From assembly GCA_030145015.1 (NCBI GenBank), contig JAQYWI010000029.1:1-40211 (forward strand): a stretch of 40,211 nt of DNA. The letters run 5' to 3'. The position numbers and the translations under genes were made by a program. Source of the DNA: Desulfobacterales bacterium. GTDB lineage: Bacteria > Desulfobacterota > Desulfobacteria > Desulfobacterales > JAHEIW01. Positions 1-8,367 of this stretch are shown one piece after another. The notes beneath the pieces were generated by a model that saw only the letters and a list, made by a program, of their open reading frames with translations, had not been told where the DNA came from and did not search any database. Numbering within the stretch: the stretch's first letter is position 1; every line of letters starts with the position of its first letter.

Positions 1-239
1 GTGCCACCCGGCGCAAACGCCGCACAAGCGCCGGCGCTGGGTGAGTGAAACCATAATTTTAGGCATTTTAGATCATTTTAAATTTTAGCTCATTTTTTGT
101 TGTAAGCACTTTTTATCGGTTTAAAATTTTACCATCGGATATTAAATGTATTTTTGAGATAGCTTCTACTCATGTGTGCACGCTAAATGCCGCAGCGGTA
201 TCCAATCAGTAAACATATGATTTTCAGGAGGGTTATGAA
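1..239. other. Leader region upstream of the first gene
   Basis: No gene is visible here. Bases 5-46 form an imperfect GC-rich hairpin: CGGCGC at about 9-14 pairs with GCGCCG at about 29-34, and CACC pairs with GGTG further out. It could be the tail of an upstream terminator or a REP-like palindrome. Bases 55-98 hold a degenerate repeat of about 10 bp, listed separately. Bases 100-230 are AT-rich and presumably contain the promoter of the amidohydrolase gene, but I could not pick a convincing -35/-10 pair. A good Shine-Dalgarno (AGGAGG, about 227-232) precedes the first start codon. Confidence 0.5.
55..98. repeat. Degenerate ~10-bp tandem repeat, array 1 (TAAARTGNNC family)
   Basis: Read on the - strand, this stretch is a run of units such as TAAAATGATC and TAAAATGCC plus partial units. 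On the + strand the two blocks AGGCATTTTA (61-70) and GATCATTTTA (71-80) show the 10-bp period directly. The same unit recurs at 31818-31857 and 40142-40189, and a variant occurs at 35552-35611. There are no spacers, so this is not a CRISPR array. The function is unknown. Confidence 0.6.
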
Positions 240-1253
240 ATGAAAAAAATTGACTTTGAAGCTCACTTCTATCCAGAAGAATATGTTCAGGCGCTGTATA
301 AAAATGAAGGGTATCCGAATTTTCGGGATGATCCCAAAACAGGTAAGCGCCGCCTGTGGTACAACGCCGAAGTCGGACAACCCTTCGGCGACTTCCTGCT
401 GGATGCCCTGACGGATTTGGGCGAGCAACGCCTGGCCAAGATGGATGCCTGCAGCATCGACATCCAGACCCTCAGCCTGTCGGCCCCGGGTCTTGAACAA
501 CTGGATCCGGCAATCGGCACCGAACTCAGCCGTAAAGCCAATGACACGCTTTCAGGTGTGATTCAAAAATACCCTGACCGGTTTTTGGGCTATGCGTCCC
601 TGGCCCCGAAACACCCCCGGGAAGCAGCCGCCGAGTTGGAACGCGCGGTAAAAGAACTCGGCCTTATCGGGTGGAACACCCATTCCAATTTCGGCGATTC
701 CTATCTTGACGAGCCGGTATACTGGCCGATCCTGGAAATGGCGGCCAATCTCCAAGTCCCGGTTTATCTTCATCCGACGGTCCCGGCCATACCCGGTGCC
801 TGGGCCTACGGCTTTGCTCTTGCCGGAGCCCCTTTTGGATTCGGTGCCGAAACCGCACTCTGCATGATGCGCCTTATCTACAGTGGCGTATTCGACCGGT
901 TCCCCGGCCTGACGATTATATTGGGACATCTCGGCGAAACACTTCCGTTTCTATTCAACCGCATCGATTGGGCCTATGTCCGGCCGTTTGATCCGGAGGC
1001 CAGACCGAAACTGGAAAAAAAGCCCAGCGAATATCTGAAGAACAATGTATTTGTAACCACCAGCGGCAATCATTACACGCCGGCCTTTATGTGCACGTAT
1101 GAAGCCATGGGGATCGACCGGATTCTGCTGGGCACCGACTTTCCCTATGAAGACACCGAGGAATGTATGCAGTTTGTTAAACAATTGCCGATCGCTCAAG
1201 AAGAAAAGGAAAAAGTTTATTACCGCAATGCCGCTCAACTCGGTATTACCTAA
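240..1253 (+). CDS. Amidohydrolase family 2 protein, probable non-oxidative hydroxyarene-carboxylate decarboxylase
   Basis: This 337-residue TIM-barrel metal hydrolase belongs to the ACMSD / gamma-resorcylate decarboxylase group. Visible metal ligands are E7-x-H9 near the N-terminus, H178 (VYLHPT), H230 (ILGHLGE) and D300 (LGTDFPYE). The E-x-H form in place of D-x-H-x-H is the form I recall for gamma-resorcylate decarboxylase. Members decarboxylate hydroxybenzoates or hydrolyse ring-derived acids in the cytoplasm. The gene is first in a cluster for trihydroxybenzene breakdown, so a role in removing CO2 from gallate or a trihydroxybenzoate is plausible; that substrate is inference. The start has an AGGAGG ribosome site about 8 bases upstream. 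A hydratase such as 4-oxalomesaconate hydratase is the main alternative. Confidence 0.75.
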   Translation: MKKIDFEAHFYPEEYVQALYKNEGYPNFRDDPKTGKRRLWYNAEVGQPFGDFLLDALTDLGEQRLAKMDACSIDIQTLSLSAPGLEQLDPAIGTELSRKANDTLSGVIQKYPDRFLGYASLAPKHPREAAAELERAVKELGLIGWNTHSNFGDSYLDEPVYWPILEMAANLQVPVYLHPTVPAIPGAWAYGFALAGAPFGFGAETALCMMRLIYSGVFDRFPGLTIILGHLGETLPFLFNRIDWAYVRPFDPEARPKLEKKPSEYLKNNVFVTTSGNHYTPAFMCTYEAMGIDRILLGTDFPYEDTEECMQFVKQLPIAQEEKEKVYYRNAAQLGIT

Positions 1254-1294
1254 ACAACAGCTTTATAACCTAAAATTCAAAAGGAGAAAAAAAC

Positions 1295-2314
1295 ATGACC
1301 GCACGATCTTGGAACGCGCTACCTTTCGTATTGGTGGTCCTGCTGGGAGTTGCCCTGGTATTTTCGAATCCCGCATTTGCCTACGACGAGAAAAACCCAA
1401 TGGTGTTGAAATGCGCCATCGACAATCCGCCCAAAGATATGAAGGCCGTCACGATTAAACGCATGGGCGATGAAATTGAAAAACGTACCAATGGCCGCGT
1501 CACGTTTAAATATTTTTACGGTGCGTCGCTGATCAAAAAACCGCAGTTCGCAGACGGCGTTGCCAGGGGTATCGCTGATATTTCAACCGGACCGGTATCC
1601 TTTATCACCGGCAAAATACCCGCGTTGAGTATATTTGAAGTCTACGGTGCCTATAAACTCGACAAGTTTTTGGAAATGCAGGAAGCCGTTGAGCCTACCA
1701 TGATCGAGCTTTTCGCAACAAAGGGAATTCGCCCCCTGATGATCCAATACAGCGGGCCTTGCATTTACGCGCACAAAACAAAATTTACGAAAACACCCGC
1801 TGATTGGAAGGGACAAAAAATGAGACTGGCAGGACGCTGGCAGTCAACGCTGGGGAAGCAATGGAATGCCAGTCCGGTCTTCATGCCGCCCAACGAGCTG
1901 TACCTTGCCCTCCAGCGCGGGGTGATCGACGGGTACATGCTGATCTGGGATATTATCTACGGCCTGAAGTTATTTGAGGTGGCGCCGTATAACGTTGACA
2001 CAGGCTTCAGCAACAATGCCGAAGTCGTCACGATGAATTTGAAAAAATGGAATGCATTGACCCCGGCCGATCAGGAAATCTTCAATCAGGTCCGCAACGA
2101 AATAAAACCCTGGACCTACAAGGAAACCCTTAAACATTACGAAAGGCTGCAAAAAGACATCATCGCAAAGGGAGGCAAAATTCATCATTTAACCGCAGAA
2201 GAAAAAAGCCTTTACTTGAAAGATGCCTTTGCACTCTACCCTGAAGTCAAAAAGGTATCCGGTCCCATCGGTAATAAATTTATCGAACGGTTGGCACCCT
2301 ATCGAGATAAATAA
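1295..2314 (+). CDS. dctP: TRAP transporter solute-binding protein (DctP family)
   Basis: This is a 339-residue periplasmic receptor. An N-terminal signal peptide with a hydrophobic core (about residues 9-25) ends in an AFA-YD signal-peptidase site near residue 29. The body has the DctP pattern: an early beta-strand giving the lysine-rich MKAVTIKRMGDEIEKRT segment, the GASL block, and the central NELYLALQRGVIDGY motif, which is highly characteristic of TRAP receptors. It would bind an organic acid and deliver it to a DctQM permease. No DctQ or DctM gene follows, so it is an orphan receptor in this window. It sits 41 bases after the amidohydrolase and is probably co-transcribed with it. An aromatic or ring-cleavage acid ligand is inferred from context. 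Confidence 0.88.
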   Translation: MTARSWNALPFVLVVLLGVALVFSNPAFAYDEKNPMVLKCAIDNPPKDMKAVTIKRMGDEIEKRTNGRVTFKYFYGASLIKKPQFADGVARGIADISTGPVSFITGKIPALSIFEVYGAYKLDKFLEMQEAVEPTMIELFATKGIRPLMIQYSGPCIYAHKTKFTKTPADWKGQKMRLAGRWQSTLGKQWNASPVFMPPNELYLALQRGVIDGYMLIWDIIYGLKLFEVAPYNVDTGFSNNAEVVTMNLKKWNALTPADQEIFNQVRNEIKPWTYKETLKHYERLQKDIIAKGGKIHHLTAEEKSLYLKDAFALYPEVKKVSGPIGNKFIERLAPYRDK

Positions 2315-2469
2315 CGCCTGTCTTGCCCCGCTATCCAGAACCACAAACTGTTATGGCGGGGTGATTTCATTATTATTCGCAAGTCTACACAATCAAATGA
2401 ATCCGGATTATTATTTACTAAGTAAGAATTATCTGAGGTTTTTAAGCCACTTCTAACAGGGGAGCGAAG

Positions 2470-5043
2470 ATGGGAAATATAGAAAAGTTGACCAGCGGTA
2501 CAACCGGCGGGCCGGTTTTCGTTTATGTGCGGGACGGTCGCATAATTCGGATCACCCCGATGGAATTTGACGACAATGATGCGCCATCATGGAATATCGA
2601 TGCCAGAAGCCGGACATTCTCGCCGCCCCGCAAGACCACCCTTTCGCCTTACTCGTTTGCTTGGCGCTCCATGGTATATTCTCCTACCCGATTGTTACAT
2701 CCGCTTAAACGGGTCGACTTCGATCCCAACGGGCAACGCAACTGCACCAAAAGAGGGGAATCCGAATATGAGCAGATCAGTTGGGATGAGGCCGGGGACA
2801 TTGTGGCCGGCGAGATCAAGAGAATCAAACGGGAATATGGTCCGGGAGCGATCCTGTCCACGGCAGGGTCCCATCATCTATGGGGACACATGGGTTACCG
2901 CCACAGCGCCTATTTTCGGTTTATGAATCTTATCGGCTATACTTATGCAGACCACAATCCCGATAGCTGGGAGGGATGGCACTGGGGGGGGATGCATCAA
3001 TGGGGTTTCAGCCACAGATTGGGCATCCCCGAGCAGTACGACCTGCTGGAAGATGCGCTCAAGCATACCGAATTGATCGTATTTTGGTCGAGCGATCCCG
3101 AGACGACCCACGGGATCTATTCTGCGTTTGAGAGTACCTGCCGGAGGTTTTGGCTGAAAGAGCTCGGGGTTAAAATGATCTTTATCGACCCTTTCTATAA
3201 CCATACGGCCGGGCTGTTTGCCGACAAGTGGTTTGCCCCGAGACCGGACACCGGCAATGCGATGGCCTGTGCCATTGCGCACGTCTGGCTAACTGAAGAT
3301 CTTTATGACAAAGAATATATTCAGACTCGAACAACCGGTTTTGGTAAATGGAAAGATTATATTTTGGGCAAGGAAGACGGTATCCCCAAGACGCCTGAAT
3401 GGGCCGAAAAAGAGAGCACCATCCCTGCCAGAGAAATTAAAGCCCTGGCGCGAGAATGGGGAACCAAAAAGACCATGCTGGCCGCCGGCGGTTTAGGCGG
3501 CTGGGGGGGTGCCTGCAGATCGGCTACCGGCACTGACTGGGCGCGTCTTATGATTAGCCTGCAAGCGATGCAGGGTCTGGGCAAGCCCGGCATCAATATT
3601 TGGGGTACGACCCAGGGGGCGCCCCACAACTCAGCGTTTCTTTTTCCCGGCTACACCGAGGGCGGAATGTCCGGTGATGTGGACAATTCAGCCGCCGGTT
3701 TTCGCTGGGTCTATCGAATGCACAAACAGCCGACCCGCTCCAGTATAAACACCCCGATGGGGCAGCACATTCCCCGGCTTAAAATTCCGGAGTGCATCCT
3801 GGACGGAAAGTATGAATGGCGCGGCAAAGGATTTTGCGGCCAGTCGATTGAAGCCCAATTTCATAAATACAAGTATCCGGCTGACGGGTACCCGCCGATC
3901 CAGATGTATTACCGCTACGGCGGTTCTTTTATCGGTACCATGAACGAAACCAATCGATACGTGAAAGCTTATCGAACCGAGCGCCTGCCGTTTGTCGTCA
4001 ACCAATCCATCTGGTTTGAAGGGGAAACCAAGTTTGCCGATATTATCTTGCCGGCCTGCACCAATTTTGAACGTTGGGATATCAGCGAATTTGCCGGATG
4101 TCACGGATACATTGCAGACTCCACCAGCCAGGTGAATCATCGGGTCATCAGCCTGCAAAAGAAATGTATTGAGCCTTTAGGAGAATCAAAATCAGATTAC
4201 AAAATTTTTTCTTTTTTGGCCGGGAAACTGGGCTTTTATGATGTTTACACCGAAGGCGGTTTAGATGAACTTGATTGGGCCAAACGCGTGTTTGATGCCA
4301 GTGATCTGCCAAACCACATTTCCTGGGATGCCTTTTTCAAGAAAGGTTACTTCGTGGTTCCCCTGTCCGGCAATTACCAATCAACTCCGGCCTTGCGATG
4401 GTTCGCCGAGGATCGCAAAAGAGACACTCCGGACTGGGGGCCCCATCCGGAATCCCAGGAAGAATTCGGCAAAGGGCTTCAGACAACGTCCGGCTTGATC
4501 GAGTTCGAGTCTTCCAGTCTCAAGAAATTTGATCCTGATGATGAAGAAAGGCCCCTGATACCCAAATACCGTTTTTCCTGGGAGGGACACCATACGACGG
4601 CACTATATAAAAAGTATCCCCTGCAGTTGATATCACCCCATCCCCGGTTCAGCTTTCACACCATGGGTGATGCCAAAGAAAGCTGGATAAACGAAATCAA
4701 GGATCATCGGATTCTCAAGGAAGACGGTTATTATTATTGGATCATACGGATCAACACCAAAGATGCCGCAAAAAGAGGAATCGGAAAGGATGACCTGGTT
4801 CGAGTCTGCAATGACCGGGGTACCGTTATATGTGCGGCCCAGATCACCGAGCGGGTTCCGCCCGGCACGGTTCACTCCTATGAATCGAGCGCAGATTATG
4901 ACCCAACGGGCAAACCTGGCGAGTCGGCGGATCGCGCCGGATGTATCAATCTGTTAACGCCGGGGCGTTACATCTCCAAAAATGCCTGCGGCATGGCCCC
5001 TAATTCGTGTCTCGTTCAAATTGAAAAGTGGAAGGAGGCGTAA
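2470..5043 (+). CDS. athL: Pyrogallol-phloroglucinol transhydroxylase-like molybdopterin enzyme, large subunit (copy 1)
   Basis: This 857-residue DMSO-reductase-family protein is close in length to the Pelobacter acidigallici transhydroxylase alpha subunit (875, from memory). The catalytic residues I recall for that enzyme (His144, Arg153, Asp174, Mo-ligand Ser175, Trp176, Trp354, Tyr404) all fall here at a constant offset of -9: H135, R144, D165, S166, W167, W345 and Y395. There is no N-terminal CxxC iron-sulfur motif and no Tat signal, as in transhydroxylase, so it should be cytoplasmic. The C-terminal part (about 690-850) is the dinucleotide-cofactor-binding domain. The expected reaction is transfer of a hydroxyl between pyrogallol and a tetrahydroxybenzene cosubstrate, giving phloroglucinol. 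The small-subunit gene follows at once. A related resorcinol-type hydroxylase is the alternative. Confidence 0.88.
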   Translation: MGNIEKLTSGTTGGPVFVYVRDGRIIRITPMEFDDNDAPSWNIDARSRTFSPPRKTTLSPYSFAWRSMVYSPTRLLHPLKRVDFDPNGQRNCTKRGESEYEQISWDEAGDIVAGEIKRIKREYGPGAILSTAGSHHLWGHMGYRHSAYFRFMNLIGYTYADHNPDSWEGWHWGGMHQWGFSHRLGIPEQYDLLEDALKHTELIVFWSSDPETTHGIYSAFESTCRRFWLKELGVKMIFIDPFYNHTAGLFADKWFAPRPDTGNAMACAIAHVWLTEDLYDKEYIQTRTTGFGKWKDYILGKEDGIPKTPEWAEKESTIPAREIKALAREWGTKKTMLAAGGLGGWGGACRSATGTDWARLMISLQAMQGLGKPGINIWGTTQGAPHNSAFLFPGYTEGGMSGDVDNSAAGFRWVYRMHKQPTRSSINTPMGQHIPRLKIPECILDGKYEWRGKGFCGQSIEAQFHKYKYPADGYPPIQMYYRYGGSFIGTMNETNRYVKAYRTERLPFVVNQSIWFEGETKFADIILPACTNFERWDISEFAGCHGYIADSTSQVNHRVISLQKKCIEPLGESKSDYKIFSFLAGKLGFYDVYTEGGLDELDWAKRVFDASDLPNHISWDAFFKKGYFVVPLSGNYQSTPALRWFAEDRKRDTPDWGPHPESQEEFGKGLQTTSGLIEFESSSLKKFDPDDEERPLIPKYRFSWEGHHTTALYKKYPLQLISPHPRFSFHTMGDAKESWINEIKDHRILKEDGYYYWIIRINTKDAAKRGIGKDDLVRVCNDRGTVICAAQITERVPPGTVHSYESSADYDPTGKPGESADRAGCINLLTPGRYISKNACGMAPNSCLVQIEKWKEA

Positions 5044-5051
5044 AAATAAGA

Positions 5052-5888
5052 GTGAAAAAGTGGAACCTGATTATTGATGTAGCCAAATGTCACGATTGCA
5101 ACAACTGTTTTCTGGCTTGCAAAGACGAATTTGTCGAAAATGATTTTGCGCCTTTCTCTTTGGCCCAGCCCAGACATGGCCATAGATGGATGAACATCAT
5201 GCGTAAAGAGCGCGGGCAGTATCCGAAAGTGGATGTGTCCTATTTGCCCCTGCCTTGCATGCACTGCGATGATGCTCCCTGTATTAAAAAATCCCAGGAT
5301 GCAGCGGTGTACCAGCGCCAGGACGGAATTGTCATCATCGATCCGCACAAAGCAAAGGACCGCAAGGAAATTGTTGATACCTGCCCGTACGGAGCGATCT
5401 GGTGGAGTGAGAAGACGGCGATGCCTCAAAAATGCACGTTTTGCGTGCACCTTCTGGAAGACGGATGGAAGCAACCGAGGTGTGTCCAGGCCTGTCCGAC
5501 CGACGCTTTAACCGTGGAGTATGTTGAAGATTCCGAGATGCAGACGATTAAAAAATCCGACCTCCTTGAGGTTTACCAGCCGCAGTACAAAACCAAACCG
5601 CGGGTCTTTTACAAGAACCTATACCGCTATACCCGGTGTTTCATCGCGGGCAGTGTGGCATTAAAAGACACGGACGAATGTGCCGAGGGTGCCAGCGTGA
5701 CACTGATCAAAGACCCAAAAATGAAGATGGGTGATGCCAAAACGAATAATTATGGTGATTTTAAAATTGATAATCTCGAAGAAAACAGCGGTAAGTATCG
5801 CCTGGCGATAGAACTTCCCGGTTATAAGAAAAAAGAGTTGCGTGTCGATTTGAAGGCCAGTGTAAATCTCGGCACCATTTTTATTTAA
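5052..5888 (+). CDS. athS: Transhydroxylase small subunit with three [4Fe-4S] clusters (copy 1)
   Basis: This 278-residue ferredoxin-like partner of the preceding large subunit has twelve cysteines that fit three [4Fe-4S] clusters: CHDCNNCFLAC (C13, C16, C19, C23), CMHC...PC, DTC, KCTFC, and RC..AC. The second group lacks the usual fourth cysteine after the proline-cysteine, as I recall for the Pelobacter small subunit. The last ~70 residues (EGASVTLIKD ... GDFKIDNLEE) form a Cna-B/carboxypeptidase-regulatory-like beta domain, matching the C-terminal barrel of that protein. I chose GTG at 5052 because it aligns with the ATG start of copy 2 (KKWNLIID); AGGAGG lies 13 bases upstream. An in-frame GTG at 5028, inside the large-subunit gene, is the alternative. 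Confidence 0.88.
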   Translation: MKKWNLIIDVAKCHDCNNCFLACKDEFVENDFAPFSLAQPRHGHRWMNIMRKERGQYPKVDVSYLPLPCMHCDDAPCIKKSQDAAVYQRQDGIVIIDPHKAKDRKEIVDTCPYGAIWWSEKTAMPQKCTFCVHLLEDGWKQPRCVQACPTDALTVEYVEDSEMQTIKKSDLLEVYQPQYKTKPRVFYKNLYRYTRCFIAGSVALKDTDECAEGASVTLIKDPKMKMGDAKTNNYGDFKIDNLEENSGKYRLAIELPGYKKKELRVDLKASVNLGTIFI

Positions 5889-5980
5889 GGGTCGTGCCGA
5901 TCCCGCCTACGGGTAATTAACCGGCGAATTATACTGGAAGAAAAATCTTGACAGCGTAACTTTAAAAACATACACAAAAA

Positions 5981-6018
5981 GTCTCACATTATAATACAAC
6001 AGTTGCATAATATGAGAC
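5981..6018. promoter_or_regulatory. 12-bp dyad overlapping -10 box and start codon: candidate IclR operator
   Basis: GTCTCACATTAT (5981-5992) and ATAATATGAGAC (6007-6018) are inverted copies with 11 of 12 matches and a 14-base spacer. The dyad covers a perfect TATAAT (5990-5995) and the ATG of the regulator gene (6012). That placement fits an autoregulatory operator for the IclR protein encoded immediately downstream. The expected transcript would start near 6002, so an RNA hairpin made by both arms is unlikely. Confidence 0.5.
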
Positions 6019-6815
6019 CTTCTGCCAAAAAAACCAATTCTATCGAAAAGGCCCTGGAAATCCTCCAGGCTTTTACGCCATCCAACCAGGGAATGGGAAC
6101 GATTGAAGTTAGCAAGAAGCTTGGTTTTCATAAAGCAACCGTCTCCCGAATCCTGCTGATTCTCACCAAATTCGGCTTCCTCCAGCGCGACAAGCAAACT
6201 AAAAAATTCAGATTAGGACACGCGGTTATTCATCTTGGCTTGGCGGTCAATCAGTCCATCAATAACAATTTAGTTCAAATTGCGAAGCCGTATATTGATG
6301 ATCTGCGTGACAGAGTCAAAGAGACCGTCATTCTGGAAGTGCTTTCCGGGGAGACCACCGTGATGGCCTGTATAGCTGAAGGGCCCCGGTTGGTACGCCT
6401 TGCAGGCAACATTGGAGACCGTGTTCCGATTCATGCCGCTGCCGGAGCAAAAGCCATTCTGGCGTATTCAAATCTAAACACCCGAAATTCACTTCTTGAT
6501 GTAACGTTTCACCGTTTTACCGAGCACACCATCACCGAGCGAGTCGTGCTGCTGGAACAATTTAAAAAGATAAGACGATTAGGCGTCTCTTTCGACTTAG
6601 AGGAAATCGACGAGGGCACCTGCGCTATTGGCGCCCCTATATTTAACCACGAAGAAAAACCGGTCGCGGGTATTGTCATCGCAGGACCGCCCCAACGAAT
6701 CACGGCAAACAATAGTATAGAGATGATTTCCGCGTTGAAGGAAGCTGCGGCAAAGATTTCAGCACGACTATATTATAAGAAATCAAATCCGCAAGCGGAC
6801 CGGGATACCCAGTAA
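6012..6815 (+). CDS. IclR-family transcriptional regulator
   Basis: This 267-residue protein has an N-terminal winged helix-turn-helix (about residues 10-70: SIEKALEILQAF, then TIEVSKKLGFHKATVSRILLIL) and a C-terminal IclR effector domain. The effector domain shows the usual landmarks: GETVILEVLSGE-like strand, IGDRVPIHAAAGAKAILA, and a late DEIDEGTCAIGAPIF-like motif (here EEIDEGTCAIGAPIF). IclR proteins commonly control aromatic catabolism in response to a pathway ligand. Placement between two transhydroxylase modules suggests it governs this locus; that is inference. The ATG at 6012 has no Shine-Dalgarno and lies about 10 bases from the predicted transcription start, so the message may be nearly leaderless. 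TTG at 6003 is an alternative start. Confidence 0.88.
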   Translation: MRPSAKKTNSIEKALEILQAFTPSNQGMGTIEVSKKLGFHKATVSRILLILTKFGFLQRDKQTKKFRLGHAVIHLGLAVNQSINNNLVQIAKPYIDDLRDRVKETVILEVLSGETTVMACIAEGPRLVRLAGNIGDRVPIHAAAGAKAILAYSNLNTRNSLLDVTFHRFTEHTITERVVLLEQFKKIRRLGVSFDLEEIDEGTCAIGAPIFNHEEKPVAGIVIAGPPQRITANNSIEMISALKEAAAKISARLYYKKSNPQADRDTQ

Positions 6816-6841
6816 TTAAGATATTAACAGGATTCTGATTG

Positions 6842-7567
6842 ATGGCGGATATACTGGCTGTAAATAATTTGCAAAAAAGCTTTGGCCGGCTGGTTGCTGT
6901 GGATGACCTGTCCTTTGAGGTGAGAGAGGGCGAAATTCTGGGTATGATGGGTCCCAACGGTGCCGGCAAGACCACGGTATTTAACCTTCTAACGGGAATG
7001 ATCAAGCCCGACGGCGGCGCCATCACTTTTAAAGGAAAAGATATCACCCAAGAATCGCCGTCCGGCAGATGCCACCTGGGATTGGGGCGAACCTATCAGA
7101 TTCCGCAACCCTTCGCTAAAATGTCCGTCTTCGAGAATCTTCTGGTCGCCGCTGTGCACGGCGGGGGGCTGCGTGAGAGACAGGCCCGGGACGAGATTCA
7201 CGCTAATCTGGAAATGATCGGATTGTTCGCCAAAAAAAATGAATTTGCGGGCGGACTGCCGCTGCTGGACCGGAAGCGACTGGAGTTGGGCCGCGCATTG
7301 GCTACCCGGCCGAGTCTTATTTTGCTCGATGAGGTGGCCGGTGGATTGACCGAGGCCGAGACCGAACAGGTGCTGGAAATTGTAAAGCAAATCCAGAAAA
7401 GAGGTATCTCTATCATCTGGATCGAGCATATCATGATGATGATGTCTGAAGGCGTAGACCGGTTACTGGTAATCTCCGAGGGCCGCTGGCTTAAGTGCGG
7501 CAATCCGGGTGAAGTCATGTGCTCCGAGGAGGTTCTCGAATGTTACCTGGGAGTAGAGGAGGATTAG
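6842..7567 (+). CDS. livG: Branched-chain-type ABC transporter ATP-binding protein (LivG-like)
   Basis: This 241-residue ABC ATPase has a Walker A at residues 37-45 (GPNGAGKTT), a Q-loop region around TYQIPQPF, a signature of the variant LivG form (LPLLDRKRLELGRAL) and a Walker B (LILLDEVAGGL). The GLGRTYQIPQPF segment after the Walker A is characteristic of LivG rather than LivF. It is a cytoplasmic subunit that energises a high-affinity importer together with LivF, LivH, LivM and a periplasmic receptor, all encoded next in line. A TTG three bases upstream is in frame, but ATG at 6842 is preferred. The cargo is probably an aromatic or organic acid, judging from context only. Confidence 0.9.
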   Translation: MADILAVNNLQKSFGRLVAVDDLSFEVREGEILGMMGPNGAGKTTVFNLLTGMIKPDGGAITFKGKDITQESPSGRCHLGLGRTYQIPQPFAKMSVFENLLVAAVHGGGLRERQARDEIHANLEMIGLFAKKNEFAGGLPLLDRKRLELGRALATRPSLILLDEVAGGLTEAETEQVLEIVKQIQKRGISIIWIEHIMMMMSEGVDRLLVISEGRWLKCGNPGEVMCSEEVLECYLGVEED

Positions 7568-8292
7568 TGCCGCAACGCCCTGCCCTGAAAGTCAGTGAAC
7601 TGGATGCGCATTATAAAGATTTCCAGGCCCTGTGGAATGTCTCGTTTGAGGTCAATAAGGGGGAGATGGTCTCAATAATCGGGGCCAATGGCTCGGGTAA
7701 ATCCACCCTTTTAAATTCAATTGCAGGGCTTCTGGTGCCATCTCGCGGAACCATTGAATTTTTCGGAGAAAGAATCGACGGCCTGCTTCCCCATGAGACG
7801 GTGCCGCGCGGCATAACCCTGGTTCCCGAAGGAAGAAGAGTATTTCCCCGGCTAAGCGTTTATGAGAATCTGGTGATGGGGTCCTACACGCCGAAAATGA
7901 GAGCCAAAAAGGACGAGATGCTGGCCAAAATTTATGAATTGTTTCCCCTACTTAAGGCGCGTCGCCGTCAGATGGCAAACACGCTTAGCGGTGGGGAGCA
8001 GCAAATGCTGGCCATCGGGCGGGCCATGATGTCCGAGCCGCAACTCATTCTTTGCGATGAGATTTCTCTCGGGCTGGCACCGGTTGTCATCAAAGACATT
8101 TATAAGCGCCTGAGGCAGATCAACCAGGATGGCATCACGATCGTGCTGGTGGAACAGGACATAAAGCGCAGCCTGAAGGTGGCCAATCGGGCTTACATCA
8201 TGCTGGAAGGAAAAGTGGTCTTGGAGGGGGAACCCTCCTCGCTTACTGAAGAGCAGGTCAAGAAAGCATATTTCGGTATTCGCCCGGCTTGA
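7567..8292 (+). CDS. livF: Branched-chain-type ABC transporter ATP-binding protein (LivF-like)
   Basis: This is a 241-residue ABC ATPase with Walker A GANGSGKST at residues 39-47, signature LSGGEQQMLAIGRAM, Walker B LILCDEISLGLAP, and the PEGRRVFPRLSVYENL stretch typical of LivF. It pairs with the LivG-like subunit encoded just upstream. I set the start at GTG 7567, which overlaps the TAG stop of livG (TAGTG) and has GAGGAGG a few bases upstream. An in-frame ATG at 7519 would add 16 residues unlike the family (MLRGGSRMLPGSRGGL). Confidence 0.9.
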   Translation: MPQRPALKVSELDAHYKDFQALWNVSFEVNKGEMVSIIGANGSGKSTLLNSIAGLLVPSRGTIEFFGERIDGLLPHETVPRGITLVPEGRRVFPRLSVYENLVMGSYTPKMRAKKDEMLAKIYELFPLLKARRRQMANTLSGGEQQMLAIGRAMMSEPQLILCDEISLGLAPVVIKDIYKRLRQINQDGITIVLVEQDIKRSLKVANRAYIMLEGKVVLEGEPSSLTEEQVKKAYFGIRPA

Positions 8293-8367
8293 GTCCCGGC
8301 TTGATACCGGGGCAATCCAACTGAGGCAAAGCAGACCGGGTGGCTCAATATATCTGCAGGAGTTGAG

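Noticed and set aside
2470..5043. Acetylene hydratase or a generic formate-dehydrogenase-type enzyme as the identity of the large subunit
   Set aside because: There is no N-terminal iron-sulfur cysteine motif, the molybdenum ligand position is serine, and the transhydroxylase active-site set is present in register.
7519..7566. Earlier ATG for the LivF-like protein
   Set aside because: The added residues overlap livG in another frame and do not resemble the family N-terminus. GTG 7567 overlaps the livG stop and has GAGGAGG upstream.
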